Positions 16,771 to 25,081 of a stretch of 27,374 bases of DNA are shown here, in pieces. The notes under the pieces were generated by a model, which was not told where the DNA came from, made no database searches, and saw nothing but the letters and a program-made list of their open reading frames with translations. The DNA lies in assembly GCA_029551925.1 (NCBI GenBank), contig JAKPEO010000113.1, positions 1 to 27,374 on the forward strand, in the 5' to 3' direction. The position numbers and the translations under genes are program-made. This stretch comes from a bacterium (GTDB lineage Bacteria > JAGOBX01). The stretch's first letter is position 1. Every line of letters begins with the position of its first letter.

Positions 16771-18588
16771 TTAATTAGCAGGCGCGTTATTTTCTTTTTT
16801 TTCTTTATTTTTACGCGCTAATCTTTCAGGCGTTGACATAAAAATATACATTTCTGAATATACGCCGTTATTGTCATTTTTTGAAAATCCGGAAATTGTA
16901 TCTATATAAGACAACATATCAAAAATCGGAACAGCGTATAATGAATAATATTTATCCTGCGGATCAAAAAATATAGTCAGCGCATCGCAGATGTTTTTTA
17001 CATTTTTGACAAATTCGCGAAAATCAAAAAATAAAAATGAATTTGAATCTTTTAATCTGTCTTTTATCTCTTCAAGTTTTTTTTGAGCAATTATTGATCT
17101 TTCTTCTTTTTCGCGAGTATCAATAATTTTTTTCAATGTATCGTAAGTAGATAGAACAATGATGTTATCTTGATATGCGTATGAAAGACTATTTTTTTTA
17201 AACGGCTGTTTCGTATCTACAATTTTGAAAACCTCTGTATTTTTATATTTTTCTTTTTCTAATTTAATATTCGGCGCAGCGTATTTCAAAGATGCGCTCA
17301 TCGCTTTATTCATTTTTTCTTTATCTTTTACTTCTGAATAAAGCGCTAATGAATTTAATGCGTCCATAGGATTTAATGAAAGATTAATATCAAACATTGC
17401 AAAAGATACTTCGCCGCCTAAATTGCCCAACAAATCATCGACAAAATCTAATTTAACATTTTGTTTGAATGTTTTTAAAAATGCGTCTATTTCTTTATTG
17501 GTCTTTGCATCAAAAGTTTCGCGATAATTTTCAAATAGTAATTTAGCGTCAATAACATTCGTGCTTATATATAGCAGCGCATTAATAGGAATTAAATTCG
17601 GCGTCTGAAGATTCGTCGCTTTTTTTTGCATTAATTTCAGCATTTTCTGATTTTCGGTCTCGTGGTTGAAAACATTATATGTCTTAATTATTGTCTTTTG
17701 TTTTATATCAAATGTCGAGCCAGTAGCGTTTATCAAATCCCAAGATTTAAAAATTTTATCAATATCTTTAATATTGTAATTTGCTAATGATTTTTTCAAA
17801 ACTTCGCCGATTTCTTTCATCTTAAAATATACTATCGTTTGACTTGATAAATCTAAATTAGCAAATGTCTGCATAAATAATTTATCTGACACTATCGGCT
17901 TGACATTTTTTGAATCATTAGCCATTAAATCAATAGTTTTTTGAACAGCCGCTAAATCATTTGATAAACACAGAATATTATTATCAAAAAAATAATGCAG
18001 ACTTGTTTCAGTTTTTATATTGCGCGTTTTGTCTATATTAGCAACTAAATCAGGTATTAAAATTTTAACGCTTTTAATTTTGATTTTTTTATAATCAGTT
18101 ATGGAAACAGTTAATTCTTTATCATTTTGGTCAGGCGTAAATTTTCTATCGATTTTTTCGATTATCGGTTTTATTGTATCGTCATATTGCAAAATAAATT
18201 TTACAACCGGCAGTGCATCATTCATTGAAATTGAACAAATCGAATCTTTACCGATTAAATCTATTAGTAATTTTAACGACGGCTTAAATCCATAATTTTT
18301 TTCGATTTGCGAATAATCTTGCGCATCTAAATATTTTTCCGCAGATTGCACTATTTCATATTTCATCAAATTATAATAAAAATCGCTATTTTGAAATTCA
18401 GCATATGTTTTAGATAAATCTTTAATTTTGAAAATAAATAATGCGTCATCGCTTATATAATTCAATAATCCGTAATTTACAAAACTTTTTTCTTCAGTTT
18501 TATTTTTTTTCGAGCAATTAACCGCAAGCAAAAAAAACGAAAATATTGCGATTGCTATAATTATTAGATTTTTTTTGGAGATTCTCAT
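16771..18588 (-). CDS. Putative exported lipoprotein, DUF3352-like
   Basis: I recognise no function for this 605-residue protein. The N-terminus (MRISKKNLIIIAIAIFSFFL) is a signal peptide ending in LLAVNC followed by SKK. Cys26 could be lipidated, but the lipobox is not ideal because Asn sits at -1. The body starts with NYISDDALFIFKIKDLSKTY and repeats a pattern of amphipathic helices and strands twice. A second copy-like segment begins near NLIPINALLYISTNVIDAKLL (about residue 335), as in DUF3352 proteins that judge by a repeated 'too-easy-to-read' surface domain. That assignment is from memory and moderate only. The C-terminus is Lys/Glu/Asn rich. AGGCGG lies shortly before the ATG. It follows the DUF2225 gene by 21 bases. 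Confidence 0.65.
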   Translation of the reverse strand: MRISKKNLIIIAIAIFSFFLLAVNCSKKNKTEEKSFVNYGLLNYISDDALFIFKIKDLSKTYAEFQNSDFYYNLMKYEIVQSAEKYLDAQDYSQIEKNYGFKPSLKLLIDLIGKDSICSISMNDALPVVKFILQYDDTIKPIIEKIDRKFTPDQNDKELTVSITDYKKIKIKSVKILIPDLVANIDKTRNIKTETSLHYFFDNNILCLSNDLAAVQKTIDLMANDSKNVKPIVSDKLFMQTFANLDLSSQTIVYFKMKEIGEVLKKSLANYNIKDIDKIFKSWDLINATGSTFDIKQKTIIKTYNVFNHETENQKMLKLMQKKATNLQTPNLIPINALLYISTNVIDAKLLFENYRETFDAKTNKEIDAFLKTFKQNVKLDFVDDLLGNLGGEVSFAMFDINLSLNPMDALNSLALYSEVKDKEKMNKAMSASLKYAAPNIKLEKEKYKNTEVFKIVDTKQPFKKNSLSYAYQDNIIVLSTYDTLKKIIDTREKEERSIIAQKKLEEIKDRLKDSNSFLFFDFREFVKNVKNICDALTIFFDPQDKYYSLYAVPIFDMLSYIDTISGFSKNDNNGVYSEMYIFMSTPERLARKNKEKKENNAPAN

Positions 18589-18609
18589 TTGATTTGCTAT
18601 ACCGCCTTT

Positions 18610-19773
18610 TTAATTTTTAAAATATTTTTTTAAAATTTTTTCGATGTCTGTAATCGTATCTCTTTTTATACCTACGCGCTGCGCGTATTTAACAATTTCA
18701 ATAGCAGCTTTTTTTATTTGTTCGTCAATATCCTGTAAAATATTATCTTCTGTTATTTTTTCATCGTCAAATTCTAATGTTGCTTCGTCATCATAATTTT
18801 CAGCAAATTGTTCACAATTATTGTCCTTGGTTTTTGGCTGTTCTGTTTCAGTTACAGTTGTCATATTTGAAACTGAATTGTCATAATTAAATGAGATGTT
18901 TTCAGCGTTTGTAATTTTTTTATCTACTAACTCTTTAATTTTATCATACAGCGGCTGTATCTTTTGGAACATATCTTCTGATAATTTTAATAGTGGTCCG
19001 CGTTTGGTCTGGCTCGCTTTGCCAAATCCGCGAATTTTAGAAAATGTTGCGCGAATATTTTGCAGTATTTCAAATTTTTTGCTAATATCTTTGATATCAT
19101 CGATAAATCGCAAATTCAATACAGCGTCAATATATCGCACGCCTTCAAATCCGAAATTATTGCCCCAATCAGGACCTAATTTAAAGCCCTCGCTATCGTC
19201 AGGTCTATTAGCAATCAGCGAATAATATTTTTGTGCTAATTTATAATATTTATTTTTTAGGTCGTCTAATTTCAAATCTGCCGCAAGCCATGCTGCGCGC
19301 AGTGAGCATATTGCGCGTTTAGTATCTGGTATTTTTTTTTCATCAAAAAATTTATAGCATTCTATCGCAAGCATATACGCAGCCAAGCCGGTCTCTAAAT
19401 TTTTTTCGGCGTCAAAATTTACAGATGAAATATTTGCTATTAATTCTTTACGCGTCGCTTGCTCTTTTAAAACTTCTACTCTCAAATTTTTTATATATTC
19501 GCTTTCTTTTTGAGTATATTGCGGTTTTATCGGATAGATACTGTCAAAATCTGTAAGTAGTGAAGAATAATAACATTTAGGGCAAGTTAGAAGATCATAA
19601 ATAAACGGCACTACTGGTTTGCCGTTAAAATCTTTATATATAGTCCGCAATTCTTCTGTCATTTTAATATTGACTTGACGCATTGAGCCGGTCAACATAA
19701 ACTCTTCTTTAAATTGATTTCCGCAAATCGGGCAATTATGGGGTTCTTTTTTAAATGTTGATAATACCGCCAT
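18610..19773 (-). CDS. DUF2225 protein with two CxxC zinc-type motifs
   Basis: This is a cytoplasmic protein of the DUF2225 family (PF09986), whose function is unknown. Two metal-binding-type pairs lie near the N-terminus, CPICGNQF at about 14-21 and CPKC followed by YYSSLL at about 64-67. Between them a typical stretch includes TGSMRQVNIKMTEELRTIY. Residues 75-285 are alpha-helical with TPR-like spacing (YMLAIECYKFFDEKK, RAAWLAADLK). The last 95 residues are acidic and low complexity with a short helical end. At 387 residues it is longer than many members, mainly through that tail. GGAG lies 7 or so bases before the ATG. The family is found in Firmicutes and spirochaetes among others. Confidence 0.85.
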   Translation of the reverse strand: MAVLSTFKKEPHNCPICGNQFKEEFMLTGSMRQVNIKMTEELRTIYKDFNGKPVVPFIYDLLTCPKCYYSSLLTDFDSIYPIKPQYTQKESEYIKNLRVEVLKEQATRKELIANISSVNFDAEKNLETGLAAYMLAIECYKFFDEKKIPDTKRAICSLRAAWLAADLKLDDLKNKYYKLAQKYYSLIANRPDDSEGFKLGPDWGNNFGFEGVRYIDAVLNLRFIDDIKDISKKFEILQNIRATFSKIRGFGKASQTKRGPLLKLSEDMFQKIQPLYDKIKELVDKKITNAENISFNYDNSVSNMTTVTETEQPKTKDNNCEQFAENYDDEATLEFDDEKITEDNILQDIDEQIKKAAIEIVKYAQRVGIKRDTITDIEKILKKYFKN

Positions 19774-19806
19774 TTTTAAACTCCTAAAATAAATAATATT
19801 TTTTAT

Positions 19807-20352
19807 TTAATTCTTTAAAATATCAAAAATTATTTTTGTCATTATTGAAGCCACGCACATAACCTTAAATGAATATAATTTAGCACGCTGACAATCAGTT
19901 TGCATATCGCCGACAATAAAAATTCTATCATTTAATTTTTCTATTCTAATATTTTCTAAATCAGCACCAGCAACGCCGCAGGCAGAAATTATGTATTTTC
20001 CGCTATTGCAAAATGAATTAATCAACATAGCTTTATTTTCCGCTTTGTCAAAGCCGTCAATTACTATATCGCAATCTCTAAAAATTTCAAGGATAATTTT
20101 TTCATCTAATTTAATACACGCATATTCAATTTTATCTGCGGAGGCATTTATGTCTTTTAAATTTTCTAATAATGCTTTGACTTTCGGCATCGCTAATTGG
20201 CTTAAAAAATAAAATTGTCTGTTTAGATTGGATTTTTCGACTTTATCAAAATCTACAATTTTAAAGTTTAAATAATTGCACCGCGCTAAATGCATTGCTA
20301 TATTGCTGCCTATACCGCCTATGCCAGCAATACCGATTTTATAATTTTTCAT
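19807..20352 (-). CDS. thiF: ThiF-family sulfur-carrier adenylyltransferase, short form
   Basis: This E1-like enzyme activates the C-terminal glycine of ThiS by adenylation so that sulfur can be attached. The nucleotide-binding GIAGIGGIGSNIA is at about 8-20, VDFDKVEKSNLNRQFYF at 34-50 supplies the conserved Asp and the Arg, and DIVIDGFDKAENK follows near 104. The 181 residues correspond to the short ThiF type seen in clostridia, without the CxxC zinc sites of E. coli ThiF. It starts 23 bases after thiS, so the two form a pair. No thiG, thiH or thiC is nearby, so the acceptor of the sulfur (thiazole or something else) is open. Confidence 0.88.
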   Translation of the reverse strand: MKNYKIGIAGIGGIGSNIAMHLARCNYLNFKIVDFDKVEKSNLNRQFYFLSQLAMPKVKALLENLKDINASADKIEYACIKLDEKIILEIFRDCDIVIDGFDKAENKAMLINSFCNSGKYIISACGVAGADLENIRIEKLNDRIFIVGDMQTDCQRAKLYSFKVMCVASIMTKIIFDILKN

Positions 20353-20375
20353 ATTTCAATTTTTTAAAATTTTTT

Positions 20376-20576
20376 TCAGCCGCCGCCAACAAAATTAAAA
20401 ATATTTATTTTATCATTTTTTTTTAATGTATATCCACTGTATTCTTCTGGCTTTAATATCTTGCCGTTTATATCGACTACAATAGTTTCTAAATTTATTT
20501 TTTTTGATTCCAAAAATTTTTTGAGATTTGTTATTTCTGTTTCGATTGTTTTATCATTTACTTTTATTTTTAACAC
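20376..20576 (-). CDS. thiS: ThiS-type sulfur carrier protein
   Basis: This is a 66-residue beta-grasp (ubiquitin-like) carrier that ends in FNFVGGG. The C-terminal Gly-Gly is the site of adenylation and thiocarboxylate formation. MLKIKVNDKTIE forms the first hairpin and VVDINGKILKPEEY the middle strand. The start is GTG at 20576-20574, chosen because GGGTGG lies 6 bases upstream (20583-20588) and the length then fits ThiS exactly. It is followed by thiF, its expected activating enzyme. No TPP riboswitch signature was seen in the 20-base gap to lemA. Confidence 0.88.
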   Translation of the reverse strand: MLKIKVNDKTIETEITNLKKFLESKKINLETIVVDINGKILKPEEYSGYTLKKNDKINIFNFVGGG

Positions 20577-20596
20577 TTGTCGCCACCCAAAAAAAA

Positions 20597-21172
20597 TTAA
20601 AATTTTATTTCTGGTCTTTTCGCAGCTTCACTCGTTTCCAAATCAAAAAATTCAAATTTCTGAAAATTAAAAAAATTAGCGATTATATTTTGCGGAAATG
20701 TCTGTATAAATGTATTATAAAACATCACATTGTCATTATAATGCTGCCGCGCAAACGCTATTTTGTTTTCAGTTGATGTGATTTCTTCTTGCAGCGCCAT
20801 TGCATTTTGGTTTGCCTTGATGTCAGGATACCGTTCAAATACCATAAATAATGATTTTAATGCGCCGGTTAATATATTGTCATTTTTTATTGTTTCATTT
20901 ATTTGATTGCTATTTAATGTATTAGACGCGATATTACGTGCTTGTATTACTCGTTCTAATGTCTCGCGCTCGTGTTTCATATAGCCCTTGACTGTCTCTA
21001 CAAGATTCGGTATTAAATCATAGCGCCGCATTAATTGCACTTTTATTTGAGACCAAGCATTTTCGCATTTATTTTTTTCTTTGACAATATTATTGTAAAT
21101 ACTGATAATATAAACAACTATTACAATTAAAAAAAATACTATTCCGATGATTATCATTAAACCGATATTCAT
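20597..21172 (-). CDS. lemA: LemA family membrane protein
   Basis: LemA proteins are small inner-membrane proteins with one N-terminal helix and a coiled-coil body; the molecular role is unknown. Here the helix covers about residues 4-26 (GLMIIIGIVFFLIVIVVYII). The family motif follows as CENAWSQIKVQLMRRYDLIPNLV and ETVKGYMKHE, and FARQHYNDNVMFYN is near the end. The start at 21172 is preferred to an in-frame one 12 codons earlier: a strong GGGGGGT site (21181-21186) lies 8 bases before it, and the longer version would overlap the upstream gene. The product is 191 residues, normal for the family. A run of six Gs is unusual in this AT-rich window. Confidence 0.94.
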   Translation of the reverse strand: MNIGLMIIIGIVFFLIVIVVYIISIYNNIVKEKNKCENAWSQIKVQLMRRYDLIPNLVETVKGYMKHERETLERVIQARNIASNTLNSNQINETIKNDNILTGALKSLFMVFERYPDIKANQNAMALQEEITSTENKIAFARQHYNDNVMFYNTFIQTFPQNIIANFFNFQKFEFFDLETSEAAKRPEIKF

Positions 21173-21197
21173 TTTAAAAACCCCCCATATATTTTTT

Positions 21198-22574
21198 TTA
21201 ATCTTCAATTAATCGCGCGGTTTCCATCAATGCCTCGCTCATTGACGGATGCGCGGCAATTAGTTCGGCAAGCGCTGAAATTTTTAAATTATTATTCATT
21301 GCTAATTGCACAGTATGTATCAATTCAGTAGCGCGCGCGCCGATTATATGACAGCCGATAATCAATTCAGTATCAGCGTCAACTATAAATTTTACTAATC
21401 CGCTGATTTCGCCTAATGTATGCGCTCTGCCCAATCCGCGCAAATGATATATGCTTTTTTTATAATTTATTTTTTTATCTATCGCTTCTTGTTCAGTCAA
21501 GCCGCACCATGCTAATTCAGGATATGTGAATATCGTAAACGGCACAGCGTTAAATTTTGTGTTGTCTCTAATACCTACAATTATTTCTGCAACTTGTTTG
21601 CCTTCTGCCGCGGCAGTATGAGCGTATAAATATTTTCCAGCCACATCGCCGATAGCATATATATGTTTTTGCGCAGTCTGATATTTTTCATTTGTTTCAA
21701 TAAAATTTTTGTGATTATATTTTATCCCTATTTTTTCTAAATTTAGATTTGCGATACTGCCTGCTCGACCGATTGCTAATAATACTTTGTCAACCGCTAA
21801 ACTATCGCCATTACTTAAATTTAATAGCACGCTTTCATTTTCTATTGAATATGATGATACTGACACTGCATTTATCGTATTTATTTTATTTTTTTTTATT
21901 TCGCGAATGAATATTTGATGAATTTCACTGTCAATTTTAATCGGCAGCGATGTTTCAGCCGTATCTATCAAATACACGATTGTTCCTATTTCATTAAAAA
22001 AATACGCAAATTCGCAGCCGGTCACGCCTGCGCCAATTATCGCTAATCGTTTTGGCGCTTCCGTCAAATCCATAATATTTTCAGAAGTCAAAAAATAATT
22101 GCGAGCATTTGTAAATTCAGCGGGATATGCGGGTTTTGCGCCTGTCGCTATTATTATAATATCAGCGGATAAATATTCGATACTATTATCAGATTGAGCA
22201 ACCGCTAATGTGTGTTCGTCAATAAAACTCGCAGCGCCTGAAAAATATGAAATTTTCTGATTTTTTAATGTTTGCCAAATTCCTTTGCGATGGATATTTA
22301 TCACAGAATTTTTGTATTCAATAATTTTTGAAAAATTAATTTTATAATCTAAAATTTCTATACCTAATGTATTAGCGCTTTTGATTTTTTTTAGAAATTC
22401 GCCTATATTTAATAAAAGAGTAGTAGGTATACACCCGCGGTTCAAACAAGTGCCGCCTAATTCCGCAGATTCAATAACTGCGATATTTTTACCTGCGTTT
22501 TTTAATGTTAAAGCGCAAGATAGACCAGCAGGTCCTACGCCTATTACTATACAATCAAATTTTTTTGTTTCCAT
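21198..22574 (-). CDS. lpdA: Dihydrolipoamide dehydrogenase-like flavoprotein
   Basis: This is an FAD/NAD disulfide oxidoreductase of the E3 type, which reoxidises lipoyl groups in 2-oxoacid dehydrogenase or glycine cleavage complexes. FAD is bound at GVGPAGLSCALTL (12-24). The redox pair is Cys43 and Cys48 in GGTCLNRGCIPT. NAD is bound at AIIGAGVTGCEFAYFF, the second FAD segment is YAIGDVAG, and the C-terminal catalytic His-Glu pair is in AAHPSMSEAL. At 458 residues it is full length. One oddity is Thr52, where a lysine normally follows CIPT or CIPS. No E1, E2 or H-protein gene is nearby, so the partner complex is unknown. It lies 41 bases after the TPR-like gene. Confidence 0.9.
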   Translation of the reverse strand: METKKFDCIVIGVGPAGLSCALTLKNAGKNIAVIESAELGGTCLNRGCIPTTLLLNIGEFLKKIKSANTLGIEILDYKINFSKIIEYKNSVINIHRKGIWQTLKNQKISYFSGAASFIDEHTLAVAQSDNSIEYLSADIIIIATGAKPAYPAEFTNARNYFLTSENIMDLTEAPKRLAIIGAGVTGCEFAYFFNEIGTIVYLIDTAETSLPIKIDSEIHQIFIREIKKNKINTINAVSVSSYSIENESVLLNLSNGDSLAVDKVLLAIGRAGSIANLNLEKIGIKYNHKNFIETNEKYQTAQKHIYAIGDVAGKYLYAHTAAAEGKQVAEIIVGIRDNTKFNAVPFTIFTYPELAWCGLTEQEAIDKKINYKKSIYHLRGLGRAHTLGEISGLVKFIVDADTELIIGCHIIGARATELIHTVQLAMNNNLKISALAELIAAHPSMSEALMETARLIED

Positions 22575-22615
22575 ATTCTTTTGGATTTTACTTTTTTTTT
22601 GCGATTTTACAAGTT

Positions 22616-23851
22616 TTATTTTTTATATAATTCATTATACAATTGATTGGCTTTTGCTATTTCTTTTTGTTTGATATAATTTAATAACAGCAATTTTTTT
22701 AAGATTGCATTTGTTTTTAGATTCGCTTGCAATATTGTATTTTGCGATGTTTTATAATCGTTCTTCAAATATAAAAAATACGCGTAATAAAAATTATTTG
22801 GATAATTCTTTAAATCTTCGCTTGATAATTGTTTTAAAATTTCAATCGCATTATCTAATAATCGCGCTTTTAAATAAAATCTTATATTTCGTTCGATTCC
22901 ATAAACTTCCGCAGGATTCAATATCCCATCTAATTCAGTTGCGATTTGCTGTTCGATATCCACGTTATTAAAATTAAATTCTTTTTCTTCAATCTTTGCA
23001 ACAGTAATTTTTTCTTGCGGCTTTTTTTGCTTTTCTTGTATTTTGACAATATCTGTTTTTGTTTTTTGTTCAATAATCTTTTTTTGTTCATCTTTTATAT
23101 TTTTTTCAGTTAATTTTTTCAGAGTGATATTTTTGATATGCCTAATTTTGTCTATGATTTTTGGAGTGATGACTTTCAGATTGTATTCTTCGTAAAAATC
23201 ATCTTCGGCAATATCAGGAGTTTCTTCTTTTATTTCTTCGTCCTCTGTTTTTGACGCTAATTCTAAATCTTTTTGCTGTTCTGTTATTTTTTCGCTGTCA
23301 TAATCTTCATATATGTTTTCATTTTTCTCTTCTTTATCTAAATTTGGTGTAGCTGCGGTAATTTCCAAATTTTCAGTTTTTTCTTCCTCTTCGTTGACCT
23401 GTTCTTTTTCAAATTGCATTGTAAATTTCGTGTCTTCCGCTAATATCTCTTTATTTTCAATATCAGATTTAATATTAAAAAAATTTAACGAATATATTCC
23501 GATACTCAAAATAATAAAATAAACAACTATCTGCTGAATATTAAATTCCGGCTGTTTTATAATTTTATTTTTTTTTGTCGCCTCAACATCGCTTTTTGAA
23601 TAATCTATTTTCACTTCTACTTTTTTGCGTTTTATTTCATCGCTAATAATTTTTTTGGTTTGTTCATAATCGATTTTATTAACGCATAAATATTTAGGAT
23701 AATAATCTAAATTAACAATATCAAATTGCCAGCCCTTAAAAAAATGCGCTATTTGACGCTCTGTCAATACTTTTTTAAAATTATAAAATTCAGATTTTGA
23801 AAAAATCTCAGCGACTACAATATATTCATTAATATAATAATCAACTGCCAT
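22616..23851 (-). CDS. Single-pass membrane protein with acidic linker and TPR-like C-terminus
   Basis: I do not recognise this 411-residue protein as a named family. Residues 1-80 form a small alpha/beta domain (EYIVVAEIFSKSEFYNFKKV, KYLCVNKIDYEQTKKII) that recalls DUF2007-like signal-transducing domains, but weakly. One membrane helix lies at about 108-126 (IVVYFIILSIGIYSLNFF). A long Glu/Lys-rich, probably disordered region (130-310) follows, then helical pairs of TPR character (IRFYLKARLLDNAIEILKQL, NNFYYAYFLYLKNDYKTSQ). Its ATG overlaps the ribD end by 11 bases, so the two are translationally coupled. The architecture suggests an adaptor or scaffold; this is inference. Confidence 0.6.
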   Translation of the reverse strand: MAVDYYINEYIVVAEIFSKSEFYNFKKVLTERQIAHFFKGWQFDIVNLDYYPKYLCVNKIDYEQTKKIISDEIKRKKVEVKIDYSKSDVEATKKNKIIKQPEFNIQQIVVYFIILSIGIYSLNFFNIKSDIENKEILAEDTKFTMQFEKEQVNEEEEKTENLEITAATPNLDKEEKNENIYEDYDSEKITEQQKDLELASKTEDEEIKEETPDIAEDDFYEEYNLKVITPKIIDKIRHIKNITLKKLTEKNIKDEQKKIIEQKTKTDIVKIQEKQKKPQEKITVAKIEEKEFNFNNVDIEQQIATELDGILNPAEVYGIERNIRFYLKARLLDNAIEILKQLSSEDLKNYPNNFYYAYFLYLKNDYKTSQNTILQANLKTNAILKKLLLLNYIKQKEIAKANQLYNELYKK

Positions 23852-24974
23852 AATTAATATAGCCCGTCACCATAAAATTTTCATCAAAATGCGTTATACT
23901 GATATTTTCTAATATCAAACAATTTTCAATTTTGGTTGTTAATAATCCGTCAATGCAATCAATGCCTTTTCCTAATAATTTTGGCGCAAACATCAAATGA
24001 ATTTTATTTGCCAATTTATTTTTCAAAAGCGAATATACTAATTTTCCGCCAGATTCGACAAGTATCGAATTAAAGCCGTTTTGATACAAATAATCAACAG
24101 CCGTTTTTATATCGAGTGTTTGGTCTTTTGTTAATTTTAATGGAATAACATCTATATTTTTTGCTATTAATTTTTTACATTTTGCGGAGTCAATATTTTT
24201 TTGCGCTGTAAATATTATAATCTTTGCGCCGCTATTTGCCGCTAATAATTTTGCGTTCATTGGAAAATCTAAATTAGTATCCATTACCGCTATATTCATT
24301 TTATGTTTTGGTGATTTTATATTTCTTATATTAAATTGCGGATTATCTTTTAAAATTGTATTTATGCCCGTTAATAAAATTGAATTAATTTGTCTTAAAT
24401 AATGCGCAAATTTTCTGCTTTTTTCATTTGTTATCCATTTTGAATCGCCGGTGATACTTGCAATTTTGCCGTCGAGCGTAAGCGCTGATTTGATGGTAAT
24501 GAATGATTTTTTATTTTGTATAGAATAAAAAAAATCTTCGTTTAACACATCACATTCTTTTCGTAAAACATCGGTTTTTACTGATATTCCAGCAGTTTCA
24601 AGTTTTTTTAACCCCTTGCCGTTTACAAGCGGATTCGGGTCAGCGCTGCCGACTATTACTTCTTTAAATTTGTGATTGATTAATAAATCAACGCACGGCG
24701 GTGTCTTACCGTAATGACAGCACGGCTCTAATGTAATATAAATTTTTGAATTTTGCGGGATTTTAGTTTTGCATTTTTTTAACGCGGCATTCACAGCTTC
24801 TACTTCAGCGTGCGCTAATCCTGCTCTGCGGTGATAGCCCCTTCCAATTATTTGGTTATTACTGACTATTACCGCACCGACTGCCGGGTTAGGATAGGTT
24901 AGTCCTTTACCTTTTCGCGCTTCAGTCAATGCTATTCTCATAAAATATTCATCAGAAAATTTTCTATTCAGCAT
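23841..24974 (-). CDS. ribD: Bifunctional riboflavin deaminase/reductase RibD
   Basis: RibD carries out steps two and three of riboflavin synthesis, deaminating and then reducing the pyrimidine intermediate. The N-terminal deaminase (1-145) has the zinc motifs HAEVEAVNAA and PCCHYGKTPPC. The C-terminal reductase begins near ITIKSALTLDGKIA and includes ILLTGINTILKDNP and ILVESGG. The 377 residues are standard. The ATG at 24974 has no Shine-Dalgarno, and the divergent promoter maps the likely transcript start right at it. An internal Met (YFMRIALTEA) is the alternative start, but the preceding residues still match the family. It is the first gene of the minus operon; ribE, ribBA and ribH are not here. 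Confidence 0.96.
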   Translation of the reverse strand: MLNRKFSDEYFMRIALTEARKGKGLTYPNPAVGAVIVSNNQIIGRGYHRRAGLAHAEVEAVNAALKKCKTKIPQNSKIYITLEPCCHYGKTPPCVDLLINHKFKEVIVGSADPNPLVNGKGLKKLETAGISVKTDVLRKECDVLNEDFFYSIQNKKSFITIKSALTLDGKIASITGDSKWITNEKSRKFAHYLRQINSILLTGINTILKDNPQFNIRNIKSPKHKMNIAVMDTNLDFPMNAKLLAANSGAKIIIFTAQKNIDSAKCKKLIAKNIDVIPLKLTKDQTLDIKTAVDYLYQNGFNSILVESGGKLVYSLLKNKLANKIHLMFAPKLLGKGIDCIDGLLTTKIENCLILENISITHFDENFMVTGYINYGS

Positions 24975-24981
24975 ATCACTA

Positions 24982-25010
24982 AAAATAAATCAATATCTTC
25001 ATAAAGTCAA
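24982..25010 (-). promoter_or_regulatory. Promoter of the minus-strand ribD operon
   Basis: On the minus strand TTGACT (25010-25005) is followed after 17 bases by TATTTT (24987-24982). The predicted start of transcription, about 7 bases further, falls at or next to the A of the ribD ATG (24974), so the message would be leaderless. Confidence 0.5.
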
Positions 25011-25024
25011 TATTTAAAAATTTA

Positions 25025-25053
25025 TTGACATTGTTTTGATATTATTTCATAAT
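25025..25053 (+). promoter_or_regulatory. Sigma70-like promoter of the histidine kinase gene
   Basis: TTGACA at 25025-25030, 17 bases, then CATAAT at 25048-25053. It lies 28 bases before the kinase ATG and back to back with the ribD promoter, whose -35 box is 14 bases away. Confidence 0.62.
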
Positions 25054-25081
25054 AATTAACTATTTTTGGGGTTGTAAAGAA

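Noticed and set aside
20577-20596. TPP riboswitch before thiS
   Set aside because: The gap to lemA is only 20 bases, too short for any riboswitch; it holds just the ribosome site.
21172-21208. In-frame upstream start for lemA
   Set aside because: It would overlap the end of lpdA and add 12 basic residues before the helix, whereas a GGGGGGT ribosome site sits correctly before 21172.
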